This document shows, one piece after another, positions 1-10,844 of a DNA stretch of 50,408 nucleotides. Below the pieces are notes generated by a model. That model had not been told where the DNA came from and did no database searches. It saw nothing but the letters and a program-made list of their open reading frames with translations. Within the stretch, counting starts at the first letter, position 1. Every line of letters starts with the position of its first letter. Where the stretch lies: positions 1 to 50,408 of the forward strand of contig ML769804.1 in NCBI GenBank assembly GCA_009733575.1. Direction: 5' to 3'. The DNA is from Gymnopus androsaceus JB14. Its lineage: Eukaryota; Basidiomycota; Agaricomycetes; Agaricales; Omphalotaceae. The translations under genes and the position numbers were made by a program.

Positions 1-829
1 TAGCTGTGACTATAGCACATCAACCTGATGCTATCCAGATGATGTTTCACATTATGTCTATTGCCGTTAACATGTCACATAAGTTGTGACATGATATCAT
101 AACATTTGGAGGGGTGTCACTCCAACTATTAACAGATGCCATACATTAGCACCCACTGTAGCTCTTTAACTGGCTTGAATAGTGACCATTAATAGTAGAA
201 CAAAAAGTCATGCACAGACTGCAAACCCATCACCTGAATATTTTCACTATTTTTCATGATTTTTTGCCGAATTATAGAGTCTAACAGTTGATTTTCCAGT
301 GTGACATATGTCACACTGTCACACTGTATTTACTCTATACCTTATTCCTAGGTCTCCAGGAATCCATCACCATAATAATCAAAACTTTAATTCATAGTAT
401 ATGTGACACTGTCACATGAGACTTGATGGTCGGAGTATCAGTACAGATAGGTTGGTAGATGTAGATGAGAGTTTCACTATTGCTAGCATTTGGAAAAGTT
501 TAATTCATCATGTGTGACAGTGTCACATCAATGTTGATGGAATCAGTAGAGGTTGGTTGTCCTATCTAGGTGAGACATCCATCGCCACAGCTATCAATAC
601 CTATTTGGTGGCCAATACTAATGGGATATGGAATCCAGAGTGCCAGAGGTCCTGGCCCTATGGATTCCAGACTAGACCCCTGGATTCCAGACTAGACCCC
701 TGGATTCCAGACTAGGCCCCTGGATTCCAGACTAGGCCCCTGGATTCCAGAGCCCTGGATTTCCTGTGGATTTCAATCATATTAGATACTGGATTGTCGC
801 GCTTTGGACTATCTAACTAGTTATATATT
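1..829. repeat. Repeat R, copy 1 (truncated by window start)
   Basis: Near-identical to 6223-7013 in the same orientation; both copies end at the same point, ...CTAGTTATATATT, after which the flanks differ. It contains many TGTGACA/TGTCACA half-sites, several as palindromes (for example near 405 and 515), and a 20-bp tandem array of TGGATTCCAGACTAGACCCC with four units plus a partial one (661-755). No coding frame is convincing. The left end lies outside the window. It may be the end of a non-autonomous transposon or of a satellite-bearing repeat; I see neither LTR-type TG...CA ends nor a target duplication, so the class stays open. Confidence 0.85.
661..755. repeat. 20-bp tandem array inside repeat R copy 1
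   Basis: Four units of TGGATTCCAGACTAGACCCC (the last two with AGGCCCC) followed by a truncated unit. The same array in the other R copy (6885-6940) has only two full units, so it is a variable-number tandem repeat. Confidence 0.9.
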
Positions 830-919
830 CAGGCAGACTGGAATGACAAGGGACGTATTTTCAAAAGTCTAAAGACAATAGCGACAAGTCGGCTTTTTCA
901 GACTTGTGATAAAAAGGAC

Positions 920-2465
920 ATGACACATGTTCCTTATACAAACATGCAGTCAATCGTCTCCCAACGAAACTCGACCCATCCAGTTGCAAGTGAACAGCAA
1001 AAATACACCTTGCGTACTCTTCTTAAGGGCCAGCAAGGCGCTGTGGCTTGTATCGCTGCACATCCCCTAGGAACTCATGTTGCATGTGGAGGTATGTCTT
1101 CACCCTCGTCCACAGATCTGTAAATTGATCAGTTGAGCAAAGGAGAAGAAGGGACAAAAGTTTGGCACCTTCCCAGTGCGAAACTTGTACAATCCCCAAC
1201 AGGCGCTGCAGATCGGGGTGTCACAACCGCGATCGTCTGGCTTACCAGGCCAGATGACACGGACGACGGCTTGGCTTTTGGGACCGAACACGGCTACTTC
1301 TGCATTTGGCGAAGAAGTCGAAGGGAAGAGGAAGTAAGTCAATGTATAATTTTTAAGATAGTCAAGACTGACTTCTTGACAGTTCATTGAAATATTCTGT
1401 GATCGTCTCACTGGAGGGCAAGACGGCCAGGAGATAGCCGCAATGGCTTATGATGCCAGCTCCGGTCAGCTGGCAATCGTACATCGCGCGGAAGTAGTCC
1501 ATCGCTTTATAATTGACGAGTTAATGCTGCCAATGGTACTCAAATCAGTGGCGATTGCGAAGCACTGGCCCCAGGCAGTTGCATTCGGGCAGACTGGTGT
1601 ACGGGGACCTGAATTATGGTCCTTCGGAAGGGAAGACGGCGTTATGTGAGTATCAGTATTATACGCAGGCAATAAAAAAAACTTACCAGAATGTAACAGA
1701 TACGTTCTCAACGATGAGGGCAAAATCCTCAAAGCGAAGACCACAGGCAGTGTGATGTAAGTCCGTACAATCAAGCTGAATAGATATCCACTGACAAGGA
1801 GAGCAGAGGGCATGCCGCAGTCAATACAAAAGAGGATGCAATTATCCTTGACGACATATCGCAAGGGGTAGCACTCTACAAGCTCTCCGGTTCAGAGAGG
1901 GTGAAGACATTTCCGGTTCCATGTAGAGAGCGCAGATCTAGGAATGTCGCCTTCCATGATGGTGGGAGTACAATCATCACTGGTAGTGACCACGGTCAAG
2001 TGTATGTGTTTGATCGACGCACGGGGGATGTCAACGACATCATCCAAGTTGGGATTAACGACTGGGTGCAGTCAATTGCGGTGCGCTATATATAATGGTA
2101 GATTGCCCAAGGATTACTGATCATGGATAAATCACAGAGTGTGGAGGTGGCTGGCATTCCATTGATACTGGTGGGTCGATCTGGCGAAAACATAGGTCAG
2201 ACGCAAATACAAGTATGGGAGAAAGTCACCGTACCGCAGTATGATAAGACAGCAAGAAGAGCGACACTTCAGGAGGGACATTGGGCATTGCTAGTTATAC
2301 TCTCAGCTCTATTCATTGTTGAGAACATCCTAGTGAGTGGGGGCCTTGTCACAATCAACTCTCTTTGAGATCTTTGGCAGCACATACCTATTCTCAACTA
2401 CTGCGGTCAATGCATTGGTCTTATTTTGGAGAAACTTGGACGTTGATGTTTTCGGTATCTCCTAG
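920..2465 (+). CDS. WD40-repeat protein with C-terminal membrane segments
   Basis: Seven exons can be joined in frame: 920-1091, 1143-1333, 1383-1645, 1700-1756, 1807-2080, 2138-2332 and 2370-2465, giving about 415 residues. The first intron uses an AAG acceptor and the last is only 37 nt, so these two junctions are the least certain. WD-type blade signatures include GAVACIAAHPLGTHVACGG near residue 40, GTKVWHLPS near 62, and later ITGSDHGQVYVFDRRTGD. The tail carries two hydrophobic stretches, WALLVILSALFIVENIL and YLFSTTAVNALVLFW, which suggest membrane anchoring. There is no enzymatic domain; a beta-propeller scaffold at a membrane is the natural inference. I believe similar proteins are multicopy in agaricomycetes, but the function is unknown to me. 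It begins 90 bp after repeat R ends. An alternative start is the Met at 944. Confidence 0.72.
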
Positions 2466-3004
2466 ACACGTAAGGAGATTATTATTAGTAGGATATTGAT
2501 GTACATACATACCGGAGTCTGATAGAACAATACCGTCCATACAACTGAAGGATTAATATTAATAAAGACAGCGTACCTGGGTGCAGTGCTGGCGGCCGCG
2601 CTTAGATATGATAGCGCCGCGCGACATGTATAGTAGGCTTTTTCTTTTTATTCCTTTTTTCTTTCAGCTCAAGATAATCTTATATATATATATATTACAG
2701 TATATATTCGGATCATTACTAGCTACGACTATTAACATCACTATCTACATAGAGGAAGAAAAGAAAAGTCAGTCCAAGTTTATGGGAGCAGGAAAACACA
2801 ATATCACTGACGTGCTTTTCGTCGATCCTCACGGAATCAAGCGATAATCTTCTACTGGCTAAGGGGTGTTAGGGGGGACGATCGTCTGGGACGAAACTGT
2901 TTTCTTCGAGGCAGGAGCTCAGCAGGGATCTTTATTTTGAGGGATACTTTCGCTCTTTACATATTGTTAGCAATTCCTAGCGCAAAAGTACAGTTACTTA
3001 CGGT
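2466..3004. other. Intergenic stretch with no recognisable gene
   Basis: Holds a short TATATA run near 2680-2700 and a GGGGGG run near 2872. No coding frame beyond short spurious ones. The right part may belong to the decayed gypsy element that follows, but I see no LTR ends. Confidence 0.4.
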
Positions 3005-3282
3005 TTGACCTCAGGATGCTCTCCTTCGTATTCTCTCATGGCATATCTTGATGATATTGTTATCTATTCAGAAACACTAGAAGATCATGTAAAACATGTT
3101 AAAATAATAATTGACATTTTGAAACGAGAAAAGCTTTACCTGAGTGAAGGAAAACTCAATTTCTTGCCTAAAGAACTAAAGTTATTAGGCTGCATAATTG
3201 ATGACAAGGGTATCCGGATGGACCACATAAAATTGATGCCATTCTGAAATGGCCAATCCCGACCAATAGTGATCCCCTAATC
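3005..3282 (+). pseudogene. Ty3/gypsy reverse transcriptase fragment
   Basis: Encodes the palm region of a Ty3/gypsy reverse transcriptase: the catalytic block YLDDIVIYSETLEDHVKHV, then the FLPKELKLLGCIIDDKGI segment that follows it in this family. The frame breaks near 3224 (one C seems to be missing from a CC run); the family reading continues in the next frame as KIDAILKWPIPTNSDPL to about 3282. No RNase H, integrase or protease is visible on either side, so this is a scrap of an element. Only about 90 residues are preserved. Confidence 0.9.
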
Positions 3283-3887
3283 TTTTCTTGACACAGTCAC
3301 ACTATATGATTTTCATAAGTTTTATTTATGTCCACTATCTTATCTTAACTTTATTGTATCCAAATTTTAATAAGTTTTCCTTATGTGTATGATGGATTTG
3401 GGTTCCAAGGTATCCGGTAAAGAAACGCGAGTAGAGAGAAAAGATTGCCTTAAAGTGTTTGTTCTCAACTTAATGTAAATATTGATCTATTTTCCGTAAT
3501 ATCTTTTTATTCCATAAGTTCTTTCCTAAGTTTTATTATTATATTTGGTTAATTTTTCGCAACCTTCATTCATACAGTCTCAATGAACCTTTATAGCACT
3601 CATGGCTTATTCTTTTTGTAAGTTTTGGTACCGTGTCCACCATTTTGTTTTTCATATTGTCTGCATGCAATTCGAGTCGTAACCTGTGTTTCAGAGAATT
3701 CTCTCTATCTCACTTTAGACTAGGAATCTAGCTAAAGTTCAGCTAGATACAGATCCCATTAAGTTCTCGGAATAGTTCCATTTTCGGCATATTTCGGCAG
3801 TTTTCAATAAGTTTTCAATTTGTTGGCAGAACTTATGGGTTCCTGCACACAGTGCCAGTCCGGCCCCGCAGTTAGACGCTCATCGCT
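3283..3887. other. AT-rich non-coding stretch with repeated ATAAGTTTT
   Basis: The word (A)TAAGTTTT recurs near 3314, 3370, 3527, 3617 and 3808, often followed by a T-rich run. No coding frame, RNA gene or terminal repeat is seen. Confidence 0.4.
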
Positions 3888-4118
3888 TCTCACAAGTGAC
3901 AACTTCCGCGTCATGACCATACAAAAAGTACAAAAAATCCGCTCGAGTGAAAAATAGACTGATTAGGACCTAATCGATGTTAGAGAGCGCCACACGGTTT
4001 ATTCTTCATCGATGTCTTCCATAGCAATTCTCCCGCTCTGATCATACTCTCGACCAACAAAGCCGAAAAAAAAACCCGCTGCAGAGGCTGCGCGTAATGG
4101 TATTCACCAAACTTGCAT
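3888..4118 (+). pseudogene. Relic D of GDH2: promoter, start codon and first coding exon
   Basis: Bases 3888-4030 match the reverse complement of 17080-17220 (the 5' region of relic A), including AATCCGCTCGAGTGAAAA, the ACATCGATGAAGAATAAACC block (seen here in reverse complement) and an ATG at 4012. From about 4036 the sequence matches the first coding exon of relic C (35650-35725; there read on the minus strand). An extra A in the poly-A run near 4072 shifts the frame, and similarity stops at about 4118. This is therefore a promoter-plus-exon-1 fragment of NAD-specific glutamate dehydrogenase, not a working gene. The identity rests on relic C; alone it would be unrecognisable. Confidence 0.75.
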
Positions 4119-4139
4119 CTCCTGATTCGAGCAGCGCAT

Positions 4140-4780
4140 GTGGTACTAAGTTTATAGCCGTTAGATGTAGGCGTTAAACGGTAAAAGTACGAGTTTTAGT
4201 TACTAGTTCAACCATTAGATTTAGTACTAGATGTATGAGTTATTAACGTACTTAGTCCGACCAAGTGAAGTGATTGCGTGAGAGACGTAGATATTAGTGC
4301 CCTCAAGGTAACTAGTTCATACCAGTTTACTATCGACTTATCCTTGAGTCTAGTAAAACCATGAGGAGGTGCGGGGAGTACTAGTCCGGAGTTATTAGTG
4401 TTACCATGATTCATCATAGATTGGTTACTAGTTACAAGTTATCAAGTACTTTCAACCATCTGTTCCAACCATAGATTAGTTACTGAGTCCGAGTTATTAT
4501 TTCTGACGTTCAGAGCCATTAGATTAGTGTACTAGTCCACTTATTGTACTAGTAAAAAACCATTAGATTAGTTACTAGTATGAGTTATTAGTACTAGTTC
4601 AACATCTAGTTCAAATTATTAGTACTAGTCCCGGACATTGGTACTAGTACAAACCATTTAGATTAGGTTACTAGTACGAGTTATTATACTAGTTCGAATC
4701 CATCTAGTTCAACCATTAGATTAGTACTAGTGCAACTTATTTGTTATAGTACAACCTTTAGGTCACTGATTGACCGCCCT
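4140..4780. repeat. Low-complexity block built on TTAGTACTAGT
   Basis: Words such as ATTAGTACTAGT, ATTAGTTACTAGT and ACTAGTTCAACCATTAGA recur throughout with irregular spacing. The core ACTAGT is self-complementary. No gene; the minus-strand frame at 4208-4417 is a by-product of the repeat. Confidence 0.75.
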
Positions 4781-4784
4781 GTCG

Positions 4785-5310
4785 CGGCCACTTATGGGGG
4801 ATTATTTTCGCTGAAAAAATGTCGCGAATCAGGCTTAAATGGCTAAAGAAATCATCCAAAAATCAATGAAAGATATTCGGCAATTGGTGCTGCCGCCCCC
4901 CCCCGCATATTGGCCTTATGGGCGCTTATTTTGCCGAAAAAAATGATTGCGAATCAGCGATCGATAAATGCGAGGAAAAATCATCACAACAATCATAAAA
5001 ATATCCTGCCATTGTTGCCCCCCCCCCCCGATGTGGGAGCAACTATGGGCGTTTATTTTCACAAAAATTTCCGGAATCCAGGTTTTGATAAAATCTCAAA
5101 ATAATCATGGACAAAATCATGCAAAATGATTGTTAGGATTGTAAGATGTTCCGCCTCCTGGCCCTTATATGGGCGCTGAATTTGTACTCAAAAAGTATCG
5201 AGAATCAGGCCTGATTAAATGTGGGAAAAATCAGGAAAATCATGAAAATATTTAGGGACACTCCGCCACTGGGGTATGGGTGCTTAATTGTAACAACACA
5301 GACTATATTA
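4785..5310. repeat. Degenerate tandem repeat, period about 125 bp
   Basis: Four diverged units start near 4790, 4915, 5043 and 5168, plus a partial one near 5270. Each has TATGGG(C/G)G(C/A)TTATTTT, then an AAAAA tract with GCGAATCAGG, then AAATCATG-type words and a C-rich run (up to ten C). Divergence is high, so the array is old. Confidence 0.7.
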
Positions 5311-5384
5311 GGATTTGTAAGTCCATGGTTACTATAGTTTACTAGTCATTTATTCCAAATGTACTATGATTCCATAGGTGTACT

Positions 5385-6135
5385 ATATTTAATAGTCCAT
5401 GGATTCCACACTGTACTCTGGATTCCATAGTGTACGTAATATTTAAGTAGTCCGATGTTCATTCGGTGAATACTGAACTCTCGGATTCTCGTACTTGTAT
5501 CTCTGGGATTTCCTACTACTGTACTCTTGGAGTTCCACTTGTACCCTATACTGCTGGATTCAATGTGTGTACTATAATTCAATAGTTCATGGATTCCACA
5601 CTGTACTCTGGATTCCATAGTGTACTATATTCAATAGTCAATGGATTCCACACTGTAATCTGGATTCCATACTATACTCTGGGTTCCATAGTGTACTATA
5701 TTTAACAGTCAATGGATTCCACACTGTACTCTGGATTCCATACTGTACTCTGGATTCCATAGTGTACTTTATTTCATAGTCAATGGATTCCACACTGTAC
5801 TCTGGATTCCATACTATACTCTGGATTCCATAGTGTACTATATTTAATAGTCAATGGACTCCACACTGTACTCTGGATTCCATACTATACTCTGGATTCC
5901 ATACTATACTCTGGATTCCATGGTGTACTATATTTCATAGTCAATGGATTCCACACTGTACTCTGGATTCCATACTGTTCTCTGGATTCCACACTGTACT
6001 CTGGATTCCATACTGTACTCTGGATTCCATACTATACTCTGGATTCCATTGTGTACTATATTTAATAGTCATTGGTTTCCACACTGTCCTCTGGATTCCA
6101 TACTGTACTCTGGATTCCATAGTGTACTATATTTA
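5385..6135. repeat. 20-bp tandem array (TACTCTGGATTCCATACTAT) with spacers
   Basis: Dozens of ACTGTACTCTGGATTCCA-type units, interrupted about every 80-100 bp by TAGTGTACTATATTTAATAG. The core TGGATTCCA is the same as in the array inside repeat R, and the block runs directly into R copy 2, so the two probably form one composite repeat from about 5385 to 7013. The plus-strand frame 5944-6225 is a by-product. Confidence 0.85.
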
Positions 6136-6222
6136 TTCTATAGTGTCACATGTGTCACACTTACTATGTTAAGATGTCTGAATATGGCAATGGTCAGGTA
6201 TCTTGCTCAAAGCAATGTGACA

Positions 6223-7013
6223 TAGCTGTGACTATAGCACATCAACCTGATGCTATCCAGATGATGTTTCACATTATGTCTATTGCCGTTAACATGTCAC
6301 ATAAGTTGTGACATGATATCATAACATTTGGAGGGGTGTCACTCAAACTATCAACAGATGCCATACATTAGCACCCACTGTAGCTCTTTAACTGGCTTGA
6401 ATAGTTACCATTAATAGTAGAACAAAAAGTCATGCACAGACTGCAACCCATCACCTGAATATTTTCACTATTTTTCATGATTTTTTGCCGAATTATAGAG
6501 TCTAACAGTTGATTTTCCAGTGTGACATATGTCACACTGTCACACTGTATCTACTCTATACCTTATTCCTAGGTCTCCTCCTGGAATCCATCACCATAAT
6601 AATCAAAACTTTAATTCATAGTATATGTGACACTGTCACATGAGACTTGATGGTTGGAGTATCAGTACAGATAGGTTGGTAGATATAGATGAGAGTTTCA
6701 CTATTGCTAGCATTTGGAAAAGTTTAATTCATCATGTGTGACAGTGTCACATCAATGTTGATGGAATCAGTAGAGGTTGGTTGTCCTATCTAGGTGAGAC
6801 ATCCATTGCCACAGCTATCAATACCTATTTGGTAGCCAATACTAATGGGATATGGAATCCAGAGTGCCAGAGGTCCTGGCCCTATGGATTCCAGACTAGA
6901 CCCCTGGATTCCAGACTAGGCCCCTGGATTCCAGAGCCCTGGATTTCCTGTGGATTTCAATCATATTAGATACTGGATTGTCACGCTTTGGACTATCTAA
7001 CTAGTTATATATT
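6223..7013. repeat. Repeat R, copy 2
   Basis: Second direct copy of 1-829. It ends exactly where copy 1 ends (…CTAGTTATATATT at 7013) and is followed at once by the truncated copia reverse transcriptase. Differences from copy 1 are a few substitutions, a small insertion near 6577 and two fewer 20-bp units (6885-6940). The TGTGACA palindromes are kept near 6625 and 6740. Confidence 0.88.
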
Positions 7014-7795
7014 AAGGTGGCCTGAAGTGAAAATGCACTCGTTGTCGTCCAATTTCCCGTAAAGATAAGCTGATTTCACATCCATTTGGTGAATAATCAT
7101 GCTCTTTTCAGCTCCAATGCTAAGTATAGCACGGGCTGATGCAAGTTTCGCGACAGATGCAAAGGTTTCGTCTGGGAAGTAGTCAATGTCTGGGATCTGA
7201 TTAAATCCACGTACAACAAGACGAGCTTGGTGTCCTGTAATGTGACCTCGTTCATCCTTCTTGGTCCAATAGACCCATTTGGATGTGAGAATATTGGCAT
7301 CTGGAGGTGGAGTGACAATTGTATAGGTTCCATGCTCCTGGAGTCTGGAGATTTTGTCCTTCATGGCATCGTACCATTTGGAGCTGTCAGGTCGTCGCAT
7401 AGCTTCTGCAACAGATAGAGGATCAGATTCAATTTCTGATGTTACCTGACCTAGAGATGTGGTAAGATGTCGCAACTCATCACTTCCTTCTCCAAGTCCT
7501 TCAATGACGTCCCTGATCTTCTTGGTGGGTTGTCTGACTTGTTTCCCAGATACTTTGTCTGGTGCAATTGGTTTGGTGATTTCTTCTAGAACTGGTATGA
7601 CAGGCTGTTCCAACTCGGTGACTGATGTTCCTAAATTTCCCAAATTTCCATCCTCCCCTTCAACAGGTTGGATCTGCCTGTCAGAGAAAACTACATTCCT
7701 CTCCGTTGTGACAGTGTGACGTGTTGGCCAATAGATATAGTGACCATTCGATTCAGGTTCGAGTCCTATCCAGCATCCTTCCTGGGCCTGACGGT
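7005..7795 (-). pseudogene. Copia reverse transcriptase, N-terminal part
   Basis: Contains the copia RT entry motif: SKWYDAMKDKISRLQEHGTY, then SKWVYWTKKDERGHI, VVRGFNQIPDIDYFPDETFA and the first catalytic aspartate block QMDVKSAYLYGKLDD. About ten residues later the frame runs into repeat R and stops. The upstream linker (about 7560-7700) is the acidic low-complexity region usual between integrase and RT. The frame is shifted by one base relative to the integrase part, near 7795. Confidence 0.92.
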
Positions 7796-10119
7796 GCTTC
7801 CAATTTGCCAGGTTCCTTCTCTTGTTTAACGTAAACAATACTGCCGAAGATGTGGAGATTAGTAATGTCCGGTTTGATACCAAACCGTTTCTCGTATGGA
7901 GTCGCCATTCCAATGGCTTTCTTCGGTGTCCTGTTCCAAACATATACCGCATATTTCATCATGAATCCCCAAAGCCATTTTGGGAGTCCTGATGAGATTA
8001 AAAGACTTTGAACTGCATTTAGCAACGTTCGATGTGTGCGTTCCGCTATACCATTGTGTTCCGGGGTGTCATGTACCGTGAGACGTCGTCGTGTCCCAAT
8101 GCGTTCCAGATATGCCATGAATTTGTTACTGAGAAATTCTCCTCCTCGATCAGAGTGGAGAACTTTAACAGTTGTGCCGTATTGAGTTTGGAGACCTGTT
8201 TGGAGAACCACATACTGTGCGAATGACTCGTCCTTTGACTTCATTTGCGGTTCCTCCAACCAGTCAGTTGCTTCGTCAACTAGAGTCAGTGTGTAAGTGC
8301 AGTGGTTTACCGTCCTGACTTGTGCTGGTCCCCACACGTCCATGTGGAAGACGTCTCCAAATTTCTCCGCACGGGGAGATGATTGCATCTGAGCGATAGG
8401 ATACCTGGATGCTTTCCCAAGCATACAAGCGCGGCATTCTGGTTCGTCCATTTGCTTCGGATCCAATCCGATTCCATGAACCTGGTTATCTCGGAACATA
8501 TGCTTCACGTAAGCATAATTGAGATGACCTAAGATGCAGTGTGCCTCATAAAGAGATACCAATCTGCCAATCTTGGTTGAATAAGCGTGTTCCCGTGATG
8601 GGATCTGGTATAGTCCATTAGTCTTTGGGATAACTCCCACGAGTTTCCCCTGGCGATCTCTGATTGTCATTTTACCATTTGCGGTGTGGATGGCGTAACC
8701 ATCATCGTCGAGTTTTCCCAGTGATACAAGTGTATTGGGAGTGTCTGGACATAGAAGGGTGTGATGGAGCTTTAGCGTTTGAACTTGTTGTCCATATGTG
8801 GGGAGATCGAGATGGAGTGTGCCGGAGATGTTTGCTGTGAATGTTTCCGCGTTAGTGGCCTGGATGACTCGTGTTGGAATTTCCATTTGATTCCTGAGTT
8901 CGTCGGTGAGTGGCGTCATGTGGGTAGAGCATCCGGAGTCAAAAAGAATTGCTCCGTAACTGTGGGCTGTAGCGTAAGCATCAACGTATACTTCTTCCTC
9001 CTCTTTTCCATTGAGAGTAAGAGGTGGCGGATTGTCGACTTTGATGTTTTGCACTGTACCATCTGTATCAGGATTGTATTTCTGACATCTGTGATCGCTC
9101 GGCGATGAAAGAGCTAATTCGAATTTATCAGCTATTTCGGAAAAGTCGAAAACAAGATTCCCATGCTTAGTGGGAATTTCAATTGCTGCCCATGATGACT
9201 CTGGTACTTCCTCAATCATGGATGAGGATGCCACTTCGCTGTTCTTCGGCCTATCTCTCCAGTTTCCATCTGACTTCTTCTTCTGCTTCTCCTTAGGAGC
9301 TTTCGTTTCCTTTGCCTCGTTGGCGTGACTGCGTTTTTCCGATGGACATTGATTTCCAAAGTGACCTTTACCTCCGCAGTTGTAACAAACGGAGTCCTGA
9401 CGACTTGTCGATCCTCCGCGGCCTCTGCCTCTGCCTCGGGAATTTCCTCTAAAGGAATTTCCATGGCCTTGGAAACCTCCTCTTCCCCTATTACCGGCGT
9501 AGTTTGCCGATTCCTTCTTGTGATCATGTCGCATGTGATGTACCATTGCTTCAGCACGAATGGTAGAGATGAGCTCCGAAGGATTGAGCTTCTTGTCTGA
9601 TTTAGCGGAGAAAACCGCCAATGCGTTTATTGTAGCTTTGAAGGTGTTGGGGACAGAGGACATAATGGTATTGACGGATATATCTTCATTGATATCGATT
9701 CCTCTAGTCGTGAGGTCGTGGCGGATGCTGATCATATCGTCCAGATGTTCATTGACCTTGGATGGGTCCGTGCATCGCATAGTGTGGAGTCGTCTTTGTA
9801 AAAATGATTCAGTAAGAGCGTTTTTAGAATCATAATCAGCGAGTAAATTTTCCCACAACTGCTTTGTGTTGTTGTAGTGCCTATACCTTCGGAATATTCC
9901 ATCCGATAACCTGCCAATGATTGCATTAAGCAAATCACTATCCTTTCCCCTATGCTCGTCATTTGATCCTTGAGCAAGATCAGGTTGTGGATTCCATTCC
10001 AAATAACGCTGATAGCCGATAGATCTAGCTGCAAATTCCACTCGAGTTTTCACGTGTCCCAGTTTGATCCGTCCAATTTTAAGGTTGTAACCTTATCAAA
10101 GGCTTTACTTGCTTTAGAC
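7753..10119 (-). pseudogene. Copia Gag-protease-integrase
   Basis: The open part runs 10053 to 7753 (766 residues). Order: Gag helical region; RGRGRGRGG-rich linker; zinc knuckle CYNCGGKGHFGNQC (CX2CX4HX4C, near 9380); aspartic protease site ILFDSGCSTHM (near 8930); GAG-pre-integrase HLNYAYVKHM with CRACMLGKA; integrase core with HMDVWGP, HSDRGGEF and NGIAERTHRTLLN, that is the D,D,E triad. The family start lies further upstream: an ATG at 10121 opens MSKASKAFDKVTT and reads LDGSNWDT, then a TGA (10052-10054) where copia Gags have Trp. A TGG-to-TGA change explains it. Further Gag-like text continues to about 10520 in shifted frames. Confidence 0.92.
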
Positions 10120-10121
10120 AT

Positions 10122-10829
10122 TTCGTCGTCGTTGTTGGAATCAGCAATTAAAGCGCCTGGTGATCCGGGATCTGATGGTGATGAGGATCTGTGTGGAGAT
10201 GGTGGATGTGTATTTCAATATGGAAATTGGGATCCTGTGCCCTGTGGAGATGGTTGTATAGGAGTAGGTGGGGTTGGTTCGCGTTTTGGTGCAGGTGATT
10301 GTGATGGAGCTGGAGTGTGCTGTTGTGAGGATGATGCAATAGGCTGAGCAGCTAGGTGCTTCAGTATCCTCTTCGTTGTTGTTGTCCTCGTTATTGTCGG
10401 CGATGTGTTGTAGGTGAGTTCTGATAATTTGCTCCTGCTCTTTTGCGATGGGTTTTGCAAAGTCTGCTAATTTTCCTGTCCAAGGTACGTCGTATCGGTT
10501 TAGGCAATGTTGTTTGTCGCACTGGCTCCACCTTCCAGTGGTTCGGCTTTTATACCTGTTGAACTAATTCGTTGATGTCAAAGATGTGTGGGTGTCCTTT
10601 ACAAGGAACAGTGTCGTCTGTGGGAGGTAATGGTGCTGATCTCTGCTGTGGCGTTACAGCTTTGCTGCTCGATGAGCTGGCTTGTTCCGATGCGGTGGAA
10701 CGTTGTCAAGTTACTGGTGGTGGTGCTTGTTCTGATGCTTTAACCTCCTGTTGAGTTCGTAGTGGTGGAGGATTTGGCCTGGGTGGCATGAACAAGGGTT
10801 ACGACAATATGATGCGTCAATGGTTAAGG
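10122..10829 (-). pseudogene. Copia 5' leader and decayed N-terminal Gag extension
   Basis: Upstream of the Gag ATG the minus strand reads as Pro/Ser/Thr-rich peptide (for example QQHTPAPSQSPAPKREP at 10320-10270) ending at a TGA at 10215, after which the same frame continues to the Gag Met. A second frame at 10430-10520 looks protein-like (YDVPWTGKLADFAKPIAKEQ). The patchwork of good frames suggests a once-longer N-terminus broken by indels. The remainder up to the primer site shows no clear coding. Confidence 0.5.
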
Positions 10830-10844
10830 CCGGGGCCCATAACC
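10830..10844 (-). other. Primer binding site of the copia element
   Basis: On the minus strand the LTR is followed directly by GGTTATGGGCCCCGG. This is complementary to the anticodon arm of initiator tRNA-Met (GGGCxCATAACC), not to its 3' end. The same GGTTATGGGCCC site follows the LTR of Drosophila copia, which primes with an internal half-tRNA fragment. Confidence 0.75.

Noticed and set aside
1..829. Repeat R as a solo LTR and 1-7013 as one LTR element
   Set aside because: No TG...CA ends, no primer site or polypurine tract at its edges, and the DNA between the copies is an unrelated WD40 gene and relics.
2590..2960. LTR of the gypsy fragment
   Set aside because: No terminal TG/CA, no second copy and no primer site could be found.
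5385..6135. Regular short repeats as a possible CRISPR array
   Set aside because: Units are head-to-tail without unique spacers of constant length, and the genome is eukaryotic.
5944..6225. 93-codon frame rich in SGFHTVLWIPHC
   Set aside because: Translation of the 20-bp tandem array.
10148..10339. His-rich minus-strand frame (HHPHNSTLQLHHNHLHQN)
   Set aside because: Out-of-frame reading of the Pro/Ser-rich Gag leader.
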